From contig NZ_SMNA01000002.1 in NCBI RefSeq assembly GCF_004353825.1, positions 434,001 through 498,000 of the forward strand: DNA of 64,000 nt, given 5' to 3'. Shown piece after piece: positions 8,817 through 16,829 of the stretch. Below the pieces are notes generated by a model, which had not been told where the DNA came from, made no database searches, and saw nothing but the letters and a program-made list of their open reading frames with translations. Position numbers and translations under genes: made by a program. Source of the DNA: Occultella glacieicola. Its GTDB lineage: Bacteria > Actinomycetota > Actinomycetes > Actinomycetales > Beutenbergiaceae. Numbering within the stretch: the first letter of the stretch is position 1; every line of letters starts with the position of its first letter.

Positions 8817-8978
8817 GGGCGGACGCGGCGTTACCAGTGTGACTGGGGCGGGTAGCCTGACTCCCCGCGCGCCGCGGCACCAGGATAGCGGCACCCCGGG
8901 CGCGGAACGCGCCGGGGCATCCCCTCGACCCGCTGGCCGGACGAGCCGGGAATCGGCGGATTCCGGGCGCTCGCGCGG

Positions 8979-8984
8979 TACCGT
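8979..8984 (+). promoter_or_regulatory. -10 box of a predicted leaderless transcript
   Basis: TACCGT lies 6 nt before ATG 8991, with no ribosome binding site between. Confidence 0.5.
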
Positions 8985-8990
8985 CGGACC

Positions 8991-9611
8991 ATGAGTGACA
9001 CCGGGTACGGCGACTTCGAGTTCGAGCGGAAGTTCCTCGTCACCGATCTGCCCGTCGCGCTCCTCGACGAGCCGGCGCCGGACGTGATCGTGCAGAGCTA
9101 CTTCCTCGCCTCGGACGGCTACGCGCTGCGGATCCGGCTGCAGATGCCGGCGCCGGCGGACGTGCCCCGCACGGGTGCGGAGGTGCTTGACGCGCTCTCG
9201 GGAGGGTTCACGTTCTGCACGCTGACCGCGAAGGGGCCCTCGAACGGCGGCACCAGGTATGAGGCCGAACGCGAGCTCGACCCGCATGTGGCCGAGCAGA
9301 TGGTGCGCCGGGGCGGACAGCACGTGGTCAAGTTCCGGCACGCCGTGTGGCTCGGCGGGGACGGGTGGGTCATCGACGAGTTCCTCGACGACAACGCCCC
9401 GCTGCTCGTGGCGGAGGTGGAGCGCGGTGGCCCGGTCACCGACCTGGTCATCCCGGACTTCTGCGTCACCGAGGTCTCCGACGACCCAAGGTTCGGCAAC
9501 GAGGCGCTGGCCGGGCGTCCCTATCGAGGTTGGGCGGCCGACTTCGAGCGTGAGTTCGCTGCCACCGGTCCCCGGTTCCTCCAGGAGTTCGGCCGCAACG
9601 AACGGCCCTGA
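8991..9611 (+). CDS. CYTH domain protein (triphosphate tunnel enzyme family)
   Basis: A 206-residue CYTH/triphosphate tunnel metalloenzyme. The defining ExExK motif is E10, E12 and K14 in EFERKF. Further basic and acidic strand residues follow, such as RIRLQM, EAERELD and VIDEFLDD, as expected for a beta-tunnel that binds triphosphate and divalent metal. Bacterial members hydrolyse inorganic triphosphate or similar compounds, or have unknown substrates. There is no fused CHAD domain and no adenylate-cyclase context. The start ATG 8991 is preceded by TACCGT and 6 nt, so it is probably leaderless. Confidence 0.85.
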   Translation: MSDTGYGDFEFERKFLVTDLPVALLDEPAPDVIVQSYFLASDGYALRIRLQMPAPADVPRTGAEVLDALSGGFTFCTLTAKGPSNGGTRYEAERELDPHVAEQMVRRGGQHVVKFRHAVWLGGDGWVIDEFLDDNAPLLVAEVERGGPVTDLVIPDFCVTEVSDDPRFGNEALAGRPYRGWAADFEREFAATGPRFLQEFGRNERP

Positions 9612-9685
9612 CCCGGCGCTGCGCTCGGCACCGCCATGTTGCCGCGGGCGCGACCGACCCGGGTCGTCCGGATGCCGGACACCAG

Positions 9686-9691
9686 TAGACT
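9686..9691 (+). promoter_or_regulatory. -10 box of a predicted leaderless deoC transcript
   Basis: TAGACT is followed by 7 nt and then ATG 9699. This argues for ATG 9699 and against the in-frame codon at 9636. Confidence 0.55.
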
Positions 9692-9698
9692 CGACGGC

Positions 9699-10736
9699 AT
9701 GACTTCAACGGTGACGACGCCGTCGTCCGAGTCCGTGCCCAGGTCCCACCCGGCGGACCGGACCGGCGCCCAGGTGGCCGCCGACGCGGCCGCGGTGATC
9801 GGCTCGGCGGACCTGTCCGAGGCCGGCCTGCGCAGGTTCCTGCACGGCCTGCCCGGCGTGGACCGGGTCGGCGCGGACGGGCGCGCGGCCCACCTGGGCA
9901 CCCGCTCGATCAAGACCACCGCCAAGGCGTGGGCGCTGGACCTGACCATCTCGATGGTCGACCTGACCACCCTCGAGGGCGCCGACACCCCCGGCAAGGT
10001 GCGCTCCCTGGTCGCGAAGGCGCGCACCCCCGAACCCGGTGACCCGACCTGCCCCCGTCCGGCGGCCGTGTGCGTGTACGGCGACATGGTCGCCGAGGCG
10101 CGCGACGCCGTCGGGAACTCCGGCATCAGGGTGGCCGCGGTCGCCACCGCGTTCCCCTCCGGGCGGGCCGGGCGCCAGGTGCGCCTGGCGGACACCCGCG
10201 ACGCGGTGGCCGCCGGCGCCGACGAGATCGACATGGTGATCGACCGGGGCGCGTTCCTGTCCGGTGGGTTCCGCAAGGTCTACGACGACATCGTCGCGGT
10301 CCGGGAGGTCTGCCACGACGCCGAGCATCCCGCGCACCTGAAGGTGATCCTGGAGACCGGCGAGCTCGCCACCTACGACAACGTACGCCGGGCGTCGTGG
10401 CTCGCGATGCTCGCCGGCGCGGACTTCATCAAGACCTCCACCGGCAAGGTCTCCCCCGCCGCGACGCTGCCCGTCACCGTGATCATGCTCGAGGCGGTCC
10501 GGGACTTCCTGGCCACCACCGGGGTGCAGGTCGGGGTGAAGCCGGCGGGTGGCATCCGCACCGCGAAGGACGCGATCAAGTATCTGGTCTCGGTCAACGA
10601 GGTCGCCGGCGAGCCGTGGCTGGACCCGGACTACTTCCGGTTCGGGGCGTCGTCGCTGCTCAACGACGTGCTCCTGCAGCGCCAGAAGCTGGCCACCGGC
10701 GCCTACTCCGGCCCCGACTACGTGACGATCGACTGA
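9699..10736 (+). CDS. deoC: deoxyribose-phosphate aldolase
   Basis: A 345-residue class I aldolase that splits 2-deoxyribose-5-phosphate into glyceraldehyde-3-phosphate and acetaldehyde. The Schiff-base lysine is in GADFIKTSTGK (about residue 243). The second active-site lysine is in VGVKPAGGIRTAKDA near 281, and EIDMVIDRGAFLSG carries the conserved Asp. It is longer than E. coli DeoC (259 residues) because of an N-terminal extension, usual for the actinobacterial and animal type. The two aldehyde dehydrogenases directly downstream (11-bp gap, then ATGA overlap) could oxidise the acetaldehyde produced, so the three genes look like a deoxyribose disposal operon. Confidence 0.93.
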   Translation: MTSTVTTPSSESVPRSHPADRTGAQVAADAAAVIGSADLSEAGLRRFLHGLPGVDRVGADGRAAHLGTRSIKTTAKAWALDLTISMVDLTTLEGADTPGKVRSLVAKARTPEPGDPTCPRPAAVCVYGDMVAEARDAVGNSGIRVAAVATAFPSGRAGRQVRLADTRDAVAAGADEIDMVIDRGAFLSGGFRKVYDDIVAVREVCHDAEHPAHLKVILETGELATYDNVRRASWLAMLAGADFIKTSTGKVSPAATLPVTVIMLEAVRDFLATTGVQVGVKPAGGIRTAKDAIKYLVSVNEVAGEPWLDPDYFRFGASSLLNDVLLQRQKLATGAYSGPDYVTID

Positions 10737-10747
10737 GGACCCCACCC

Positions 10748-12196
10748 ATGCCACGATTCGAATACGCACCGGCCCCGGAGTCCCGGGCCGTCGTCGACAT
10801 CGCCTCCTCCTACGGGCTGTTCATCGACGGCGAGTTCGTCGAGTCCGCCTCCGGTGGTTCCCTGAAGACGATCAACCCCGCCACCGAGGAGTCCCTCGCG
10901 GACGTCGCCGTCGCCGACGAGGCCGACGTCGACCGAGCCGTCCGCGCCGCCCGCAGGGCCCAGGAGAAGGTCTGGGGCCCGATGCCGGGTGCGGAACGGG
11001 CGAAGTACCTGTTCCGGATCGCTCGGCTGCTGGCCGAGCGTTCCCGTGAGTTCGCGGTGCTCGAGGTGCTGGACAACGGCAAGCCGATCCGTGAGGCCCG
11101 GGACGTCGACGTGCCGACGGCGGCCGCGCACTTCTTCTACTACGCCGGCTGGGCGGACAAGCTCGACCACGCCGGCTTCGGGCCTTCGCCGCGCCCGCAC
11201 GGGGTGGCCGGGCAGGTGATCCCCTGGAACTTCCCGCTGCTGATGCTGGCCTGGAAGATCGCGCCGGCGCTGGCCACCGGGAACACCGTGGTCCTCAAGC
11301 CGGCCGAGACCACCCCGCTCACGGCGCTGCTGTTCGCGGACCTGCTCCGCCAGGCCGAGCTGCCGCCGGGCGTGGTGAACATCGTCACGGGGGCCGGGGC
11401 CACCGGCGCCGCCGTGGTGGCCCACCCGGGCGTGGACAAGGTCGCGTTCACAGGCTCCACCGCGGTGGGCAAGCGGATCGCGAAGGAGATCGCGGGCACC
11501 CGCAAGCACGCCACCCTCGAACTCGGCGGCAAGGCGGCGAACATCGTCTTCGACGACGCTCCGATCGACCAGGCCGTCGAGGGCATCGTCAACGGCATCT
11601 TCTTCAACCAGGGCCAGGTGTGCTGCGCGGGCTCGCGGCTGCTGGTCCAGGAGTCGGTCGCCGCAGAGGTCGTCGAACGGCTGAAGGTCCGGCTCGGCAC
11701 CCTGCGGGTCGGGGACCCGATGGACAAGAACACGGACGTCGGCGCGATCAACTCGGCCGCGCAGCTGGCCCGGATCACGGACCTGACGAAGGCCGGCGAG
11801 GAGGAGGGCGCGGTGCGCTGGACCGCCGACTGCGCCCTGCCGGAGCAGGGCTTCTGGTTCGCGCCGACGGTGTTCACGGACGTCTCCGCGGCGCACCGGA
11901 TCGCCCGTGAGGAGATCTTCGGCCCGGTGCTGTCGGTGCTGACCTTCCGCACCCCGGCCGAGGCCGTGGCGAAGGCGAACAACACCCCGTACGGTCTGTC
12001 CGCGGGGATCTGGACGGAGAAGGGTTCGCGGATCCTGTCGATGGCGGACAAGCTCCGCGCCGGCGTCGTCTGGGCGAACACGTTCAATAGGTTCGACCCC
12101 ACCAGCCCGTTCGGTGGGTACAAGGAGTCCGGCTACGGCCGGGAGGGCGGCCGCCACGGCCTGGCCTCCTACCTGATCGAGGGGAGCACCCGATGA
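10748..12196 (+). CDS. aldehyde dehydrogenase, catalytically complete
   Basis: A 482-residue NAD(P)-dependent aldehyde dehydrogenase. IPWNFPLLMLAWKIAPAL near residue 160 and FTGSTAVGKRI near 235 form the nucleotide-binding site. The general base Glu is in LELGGK near 258 and the nucleophile Cys in NQGQVCCAG near 290. EEIFGPVLSVL and PFGGYKESGYGREGG complete the fold. ATG 10748 follows the deoC stop by 11 bp, with CTGAGGA as ribosome binding site. The gene overlaps the next aldehyde dehydrogenase-like gene by ATGA. With that partner it resembles a split ALDH16 enzyme. Acetaldehyde from DeoC is the likely substrate, by context. Confidence 0.9.
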   Translation: MPRFEYAPAPESRAVVDIASSYGLFIDGEFVESASGGSLKTINPATEESLADVAVADEADVDRAVRAARRAQEKVWGPMPGAERAKYLFRIARLLAERSREFAVLEVLDNGKPIREARDVDVPTAAAHFFYYAGWADKLDHAGFGPSPRPHGVAGQVIPWNFPLLMLAWKIAPALATGNTVVLKPAETTPLTALLFADLLRQAELPPGVVNIVTGAGATGAAVVAHPGVDKVAFTGSTAVGKRIAKEIAGTRKHATLELGGKAANIVFDDAPIDQAVEGIVNGIFFNQGQVCCAGSRLLVQESVAAEVVERLKVRLGTLRVGDPMDKNTDVGAINSAAQLARITDLTKAGEEEGAVRWTADCALPEQGFWFAPTVFTDVSAAHRIAREEIFGPVLSVLTFRTPAEAVAKANNTPYGLSAGIWTEKGSRILSMADKLRAGVVWANTFNRFDPTSPFGGYKESGYGREGGRHGLASYLIEGSTR

Positions 12197-13083
12197 GGGC
12201 GCCCGCACCCGCACGCATCGACGTGCGCAAGACCTACAAGCTGTTCATCGGCGGCGCCTTCCCGCGCTCGGAGTCCGGCCGGACGTACGAGGTGACCAGC
12301 GCGAAGGGCGCGTTCCTGGCGAACGCCGCGCAGGGTTCGCGCAAGGACGCCCGGGACGCCGTTCGGGCGGCCCGGTCCGCGCAGCCCGGGTGGGCCGGGG
12401 CGACGGCGTACAACCGCGGGCAGGTCCTGTACCGGGTCGCCGAGCTGCTCGAGGGCCGCCGGGCCCAGTTCGTCGCCGACGTCGCCGCCGGGGAGGGTCT
12501 GACCGAGCGGCGCGCACAGGACGCGGTGGCCGCGGCCATCGACCGGTGGGTCTGGTACGCGGGCTGGTCGGACAAGGTCGCCCAGGTCGCCGGCAACGCG
12601 AACCCGGTGGCCGGGCCGTACTTCAACCTCTCCGCCCCGGAGCCGACCGGGGTGGTCGCGGTGATCGCGCCGCAGGCCTCCTCGCTGCTCGGCCTGGTGT
12701 CCGTGCTGGCACCGGCGATCGTCACCGGGAACACCGTGGTGGTGGTCGCGTCCGAGGACCGCCCGCTGCCCGCGATCAGCCTCGCCGAGGTGCTCGCCAC
12801 CTCGGACGTGCCCGCCGGTGTGGTCAACATCCTGACCGGCCGCACCGCGGAGATCGCCCCGCACCTGGCCAAGCACATGGATGTGAACGCCCTCGACGTG
12901 GCCGGTGCCCTCGGCGCCGACGGCATCACCTGGGGTGCGCTCGAGGCCGACGCCGCGGACACCGTCAAACGGGTGCTGCGCCCGGCCGGGGACGACGAGG
13001 CCTCCTGGGCCGACGCCCAGTCCCTGAACGCGATCCTCGCCTACACCGAGACCAAGACGGTCTGGCACCCGAAGGGCATGTGA
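12193..13083 (+). CDS. aldehyde dehydrogenase-like protein lacking the catalytic half
   Basis: A 296-residue protein with an aldehyde dehydrogenase NAD-binding region: a KLFIGGAFPRSESG start, VVAVIAPQASSLLGLVSVLAPAI near residue 155, and VPAGVVNILTG near 215. It then ends with ETKTVWHPKGM where the Glu base and Cys nucleophile region would begin. The end looks natural rather than truncated: a normal stop is followed by a strong terminator, with no further homologous sequence before it. ALDH16 enzymes carry a second, catalytically dead domain of about this size after an active domain of about 480 residues; 482 plus 296 gives 778, close to bacterial ALDH16. I infer a split ALDH16 whose second subunit is structural. 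Confidence 0.78.
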   Translation: MRAPAPARIDVRKTYKLFIGGAFPRSESGRTYEVTSAKGAFLANAAQGSRKDARDAVRAARSAQPGWAGATAYNRGQVLYRVAELLEGRRAQFVADVAAGEGLTERRAQDAVAAAIDRWVWYAGWSDKVAQVAGNANPVAGPYFNLSAPEPTGVVAVIAPQASSLLGLVSVLAPAIVTGNTVVVVASEDRPLPAISLAEVLATSDVPAGVVNILTGRTAEIAPHLAKHMDVNALDVAGALGADGITWGALEADAADTVKRVLRPAGDDEASWADAQSLNAILAYTETKTVWHPKGM

Positions 13084-13102
13084 ACGGTCGAGAAGGACGC
13101 TC

Positions 13103-13157
13103 GACCGCGCGGAAACCCCCGGTCCGGCCCGGCGAGACCGGGGGCTTCCGCGCGGTC
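13103..13157. terminator. bidirectional terminator
   Basis: Arms 13103-13124 and 13136-13157 are complementary over 22 bp with one mismatch, around an 11-nt loop. It lies between the convergent aldehyde dehydrogenase operon and the EamA gene. Confidence 0.85.
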
Positions 13158-13210
13158 GGCAGCAGGTCGTCGATCCCTTGCCCGAGGCGCGGGCTGGCCA
13201 GGACCCACGG

Positions 13211-14197
13211 TCAGGGTCTGCGCCCGACCAGTTCGTCGTATCGGATCGCGGCCACCCCGGCCACGATCAGCAGTCCGCCGAGGAGTTGCACGAGGCTCGG
13301 TAACTCCCCGACGAGCAGCCACGCGAGCACGATCGCGAACAGCACCTCCACCAGGCCGACGAACGAGGCGAGCTTGGCGCCCAGGCGCCGGGTCGCGGCG
13401 ATCCCGGTCGTGTAGGCGACCACCGTGGAGACCAGGACGAGCGCGATCAGCGCCCCCCACCACGGCACCGAGGCGCCGCTGAGGGTGACGTCCGCCGCGA
13501 CCACGTGGAGCGGCAGCAGGCCGACCAGGCCGAGCAGCCCGAGGGCTGCCCCGCCGACGGTCATGCCACCCGCCGCCAGCACGAGCGGCGGCAGACCGGT
13601 GGTCACGTTCCCGCTGAGCACGAAGTAGCCGGCCAGCCCGCAGGCCGCGGCCAGACCCCAGAGCACGCCAACCAGGTCCACGTCCGCGGCGCCGGTGAGG
13701 TCGAGGACGAGCACGAGCCCGGCGAGGGCGAGGGCAACCCCGGCCACGGTCGCCCTCCGGGGCCGCTGGGCGTGCCGCAGCCACAGCCAGAGCACCACCA
13801 GGACGACGCCGAGGTATTCCAGCAGCAGTGCGACCCCGACCGTGACGTGGGCGATCGCGGAGAAGTAAGCGAACTGGGTCAGGGCCAGGGCGAGCAGCCC
13901 GTAGCCGACGATGAGGCGGGCGTTCGTGCGCAGCAGCGACCACCGGCCGCGCAACTGCACCAGCGCGGGCACCAGGAGCACCAGGGCGGCGCCGGCGATC
14001 CGGGCGGTCACCGCCGCCCCGGCGCTCCAGCCGATCTCGAGCAGCGCCCGGGCGATCGGCCCGGACGTTGCGAACACGGCGGCCGAGACCAGTCCCAGCC
14101 ACAGCCCGCCCACCTGAGCCCGGACCGCGGGGACGGTGTGCGCGAACGAGCCACCGCCGTCGGGCCTGTGCGGACCGGCCCCACCCGCGGCGCTCAC
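13211..14197 (-). CDS. EamA/DMT family transporter
   Basis: A 328-residue membrane protein with about ten hydrophobic helices in two EamA repeats, the drug/metabolite transporter architecture (RhaT/YdcZ-like). Each half begins with a glycine-rich helix (GLWLGLVSAAVFATSGPIA and GVLWGLAAACGLAGYFVLSG) and ends with VALALAGLVLVL or LLIVAGVAAI. The GTG start at 14197 overlaps the stop of the upstream ABC ATPase by 4 bp (GTGA), so it is the last gene of the amino-acid importer operon. Members of this family often export amino acids or metabolites, so it may be the outward arm for the importer's substrate; that is inference from context. Confidence 0.85.
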   Translation of the reverse strand: MSAAGGAGPHRPDGGGSFAHTVPAVRAQVGGLWLGLVSAAVFATSGPIARALLEIGWSAGAAVTARIAGAALVLLVPALVQLRGRWSLLRTNARLIVGYGLLALALTQFAYFSAIAHVTVGVALLLEYLGVVLVVLWLWLRHAQRPRRATVAGVALALAGLVLVLDLTGAADVDLVGVLWGLAAACGLAGYFVLSGNVTTGLPPLVLAAGGMTVGGAALGLLGLVGLLPLHVVAADVTLSGASVPWWGALIALVLVSTVVAYTTGIAATRRLGAKLASFVGLVEVLFAIVLAWLLVGELPSLVQLLGGLLIVAGVAAIRYDELVGRRP

Positions 14198-14955
14198 GCG
14201 TGCAGCCGGGCGAGGAACTCGCGGGTACGCGGCTGCTCGGGTGCGCCGAGGACCTGTTCCGGCGGACCGGACTCGAGCACCCGGCCGCCGTCGAGGAAGC
14301 AGACCAGGTCCGCGGCCTGCCGGGCGAAGCCCATCTCGTGGGTCGCGACCAGCATCGTCGTGCCTTCGGCGCGCAGTTCGGCGAGCAGGTCGAGGACCTC
14401 CCCCACGAGTTCCGGGTCGAGAGCGGAGGTGACCTCGTCCAGGAGCAGCAGTTCGGGGCCGTTGACGAGGGCCCGGGCGATCGCGGCCCGCTGTTGCTGC
14501 CCACCGGAGAGCTGGTCGGGGTAGGCGGTGATCTTGTCGCCCAGACCCACCCGTTCGAGCATCGCGACCGCCGCGGCCTCCGCCTCCTCCTTCGTGCGGC
14601 CGTGCACCAGCCGGGGCGCGAGCGTGACGTTCGCGAGCACGCTCATGTGCCCGAACAGGTTGTAGGACTGGAACACCATGCCCATCCGGGCGCGGGCCGC
14701 GTTCGCGTCCACCCAGGGGTCGGCGAGATCGACACCACGCAGTTCGATGACGCCGTCGTCGACCTCCTCCAGCAGGTCAACGGCGCGCAGCAGCGTCGAC
14801 TTGCCGGACCCGGAGGCCCCGATGAGCACCACGCAGGAGTGCTCGGCGACATCGAGGTCCAGGTCGTCCAGCACGAGGTTCGTCCCGAACGACTTGCGGA
14901 GCCCGGCCACCCGCAGCAGCGGCGGTCGGAGCGGCTTCGGGGTGGGCCCGGTCAT
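14194..14955 (-). CDS. polar amino acid ABC transporter, ATP-binding protein
   Basis: A 253-residue ATPase of the GlnQ/HisP type. Walker A is GASGSGKST near residue 48, the signature LSGGQQQRAAIARAL near 150, Walker B LLLLDEVTSALDPE near 170, and the switch histidine is in VATHEMGF. The Q-loop reads MVFQSYNLFGHM. The start ATG 14955 overlaps the permease stop (ATGA 14952-14955); the longer upstream open frame is a shadow of the permease gene. It should power the permease encoded immediately upstream and work with the lipoprotein binding protein at 15829-16689. Confidence 0.93.
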   Translation of the reverse strand: MTGPTPKPLRPPLLRVAGLRKSFGTNLVLDDLDLDVAEHSCVVLIGASGSGKSTLLRAVDLLEEVDDGVIELRGVDLADPWVDANAARARMGMVFQSYNLFGHMSVLANVTLAPRLVHGRTKEEAEAAAVAMLERVGLGDKITAYPDQLSGGQQQRAAIARALVNGPELLLLDEVTSALDPELVGEVLDLLAELRAEGTTMLVATHEMGFARQAADLVCFLDGGRVLESGPPEQVLGAPEQPRTREFLARLHA

Positions 14956-15818
14956 CGGATCGCCCCCACCATCGCGGCGCCGACGCCCCGGCCGCCGCGC
15001 CGAGCGTTGTAGGCGTCCACGAGCCTGGTCAGCGGCACCGAGATGAGCAGGAACAGGAAGCCGGCCACCACGTAGGCGGTGAAGTTGTAGCTGCCGCTGA
15101 CCGCGATCTCGGCGGCCCGGATCGCGTCCACGGCGCCGAGGATCGAGATCAGCCCGGAGTCCTTCTGCAGGGCCACGATCATGTTCAGCAGTGCCGGTGT
15201 GACCGCCCGCACGGCCTGCGGGACCACGACCCGGCGAGTGGTCTGGCCGCGGGTGAGGCCGAGGGCCCGGGCCGCCGCCACCTGGGAGGGGTGCACGGAC
15301 TCGATGCCGGCCCGGAAGATCTCCGCGAGGTAGGCGGTGTAGGTGAGCACGATGGCCAGCGTGCCCAGGAACGTCGCGGTGATCGGCAACCAGGGCAGCC
15401 GCAACGCAGGCAGGCCGAAGCCCACCAGGAGCAGGACCAACAGCACCGGCACGCCGCGGAACACGTCGATGTAGATCGTCACGACCGCGCGCAGCGGGAA
15501 CAGCGCGGGGGCCGTGGTGGTACGGGCGACCGCCAGCGCCAGCCCACCGACCACGGCGATCACACCGGCGACAACCCAGACCCGCAGGTTCAGCCAGAGC
15601 CCCTGCGCCACCGCGGGCAGCACCGCCACGAACTCGACCGGGTCGAAGAACGCCTCCCGGGCCCGGTCCCAGCCTGGCGAGCCGACGAGCACCACGAAGG
15701 CGAGCACGGCCACCACCACGGTGGACGCGAGCGCGACCAGGAACGACCGGCGCCGCCGGCCGCGCCGGTACGCCGCGCGCGCCAGCGCCCGCTGCGACGG
15801 TGTCCACTGCCCGCTCAC
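14952..15818 (-). CDS. polar amino acid ABC transporter, permease
   Basis: A 288-residue integral membrane protein of the HisMQ/GlnP family. A basic N-terminus (RRGRRRR) precedes a first membrane helix, followed by YIDVFRGVPVLLVLLL. The EAA loop is at YLAEIFRAGIESVHPSQVAAARALGLTRG in outline, the segment that docks on the ATPase. Its GTG start at 15818 is 10 bp after the stop of the binding-protein gene. It is the only permease in the operon, so it probably works as a homodimer with the ATPase encoded next. Confidence 0.9.
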   Translation of the reverse strand: MSGQWTPSQRALARAAYRRGRRRRSFLVALASTVVVAVLAFVVLVGSPGWDRAREAFFDPVEFVAVLPAVAQGLWLNLRVWVVAGVIAVVGGLALAVARTTTAPALFPLRAVVTIYIDVFRGVPVLLVLLLVGFGLPALRLPWLPITATFLGTLAIVLTYTAYLAEIFRAGIESVHPSQVAAARALGLTRGQTTRRVVVPQAVRAVTPALLNMIVALQKDSGLISILGAVDAIRAAEIAVSGSYNFTAYVVAGFLFLLISVPLTRLVDAYNARRGGRGVGAAMVGAIR

Positions 15819-15828
15819 GGCGGCGGCG

Positions 15829-16689
15829 TCAGCTCAGCGCGGGGATGTCGTCCGTGCGCAACCACTGCGTGCTGAGCTCGGCGAGCGTGCCGTCTCCCTG
15901 CAGGGCGTCGACGGCGGCGGAGACACAGCCGGTCAGGTCGGAGCCGAGGTCGAGGACGAAACCGATCTGGGCCGTCTGACCCGCCTCGGGCAGGGTTCCG
16001 ATCACGGCGGAGTCCGGGAAGTACACGGTGGAGGCGGCCACGGCCTGGTTCACGTCCATCACGACGGCGTCGATCTGGTCGTTCGTCATCGCCTGCATGG
16101 CCAGGCCGGCGTCGTCGAACGGCACCAGCTCGACGGCGTCGCCCCAGGCCGCCTCGGCGATCGGCATCGAGGTCTGACCGGCGGTCACGCCGACCCGGGC
16201 GCCCTCGAGCTCCGCGAGCGTGGTCGCGGCGCCGTAGGCACCCGTCTCCTGCACGACGAGTCCCTGCAGGGTGTCCAGATACGGGGTGGAGAAGTCGACC
16301 ACCTCGGCACGCTCGGGCGTGATCGTGGTCTGGTACGCAGCGAAGTCGAAGGGCTTGATGCTCGGGGCGATGATCTGCTCGAACGTCACGGTCTCCCAGA
16401 TCACCTGGTCGTGGTCGTAACCGAGGTGCTCGGCGACGGCGTACACGAGCGCCGACTCGAAACCCTCGCCCGTGGTCGGATCCTCGCCCACGTACCACGG
16501 CTCGTACGGGACGCTCGTGCCGACGGTCAGGACGCCGTCGGTCAGGGTCGGCAGGTCGCCGCCCACGCACACGGACGCGTCGCCGGTGCTCCCGGGCTCC
16601 GTGGTGGATTCCTCGGCACCGCCACCGGAACAGCCGGCCACGGTGGCGAGCGCTGCGGTCAGGACCAGGGCAGGAAGACGACGACGCAC
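15829..16689 (-). CDS. amino acid ABC transporter substrate-binding lipoprotein
   Basis: A 286-residue extracytoplasmic binding protein of SBP family 3. A signal peptide of about 19 residues ends in the lipobox TVAGC, so Cys20 should be lipidated. A short Ser/Thr/Gly linker follows. Mature features are YEPWYVGEDPTTGEGFESALV and YQTTITPERAEVVDFSTPY, the typical ligand-cleft and hinge segments of polar amino-acid binders. The start is GTG 16689 with GAGAGG 7 nt upstream. The AT-rich patch TTGAACTCTAGAACAA at about 16753-16768 is the likely promoter region. Ligand specificity cannot be read. Confidence 0.9.
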   Translation of the reverse strand: MRRRLPALVLTAALATVAGCSGGGAEESTTEPGSTGDASVCVGGDLPTLTDGVLTVGTSVPYEPWYVGEDPTTGEGFESALVYAVAEHLGYDHDQVIWETVTFEQIIAPSIKPFDFAAYQTTITPERAEVVDFSTPYLDTLQGLVVQETGAYGAATTLAELEGARVGVTAGQTSMPIAEAAWGDAVELVPFDDAGLAMQAMTNDQIDAVVMDVNQAVAASTVYFPDSAVIGTLPEAGQTAQIGFVLDLGSDLTGCVSAAVDALQGDGTLAELSTQWLRTDDIPALS

Positions 16690-16829
16690 AACAGGCCTCT
16701 CTCAGGCGAACCAGGGTGGCGCCAGCCGCTGGGCACTGCCCGCGGGCGACATTTGAACTCTAGAACAATCCCGCTGGTACGGGTCCTGATGGCCGGCGAC
16801 CGAGACATACGTCACGTCACCGGCCGGCC

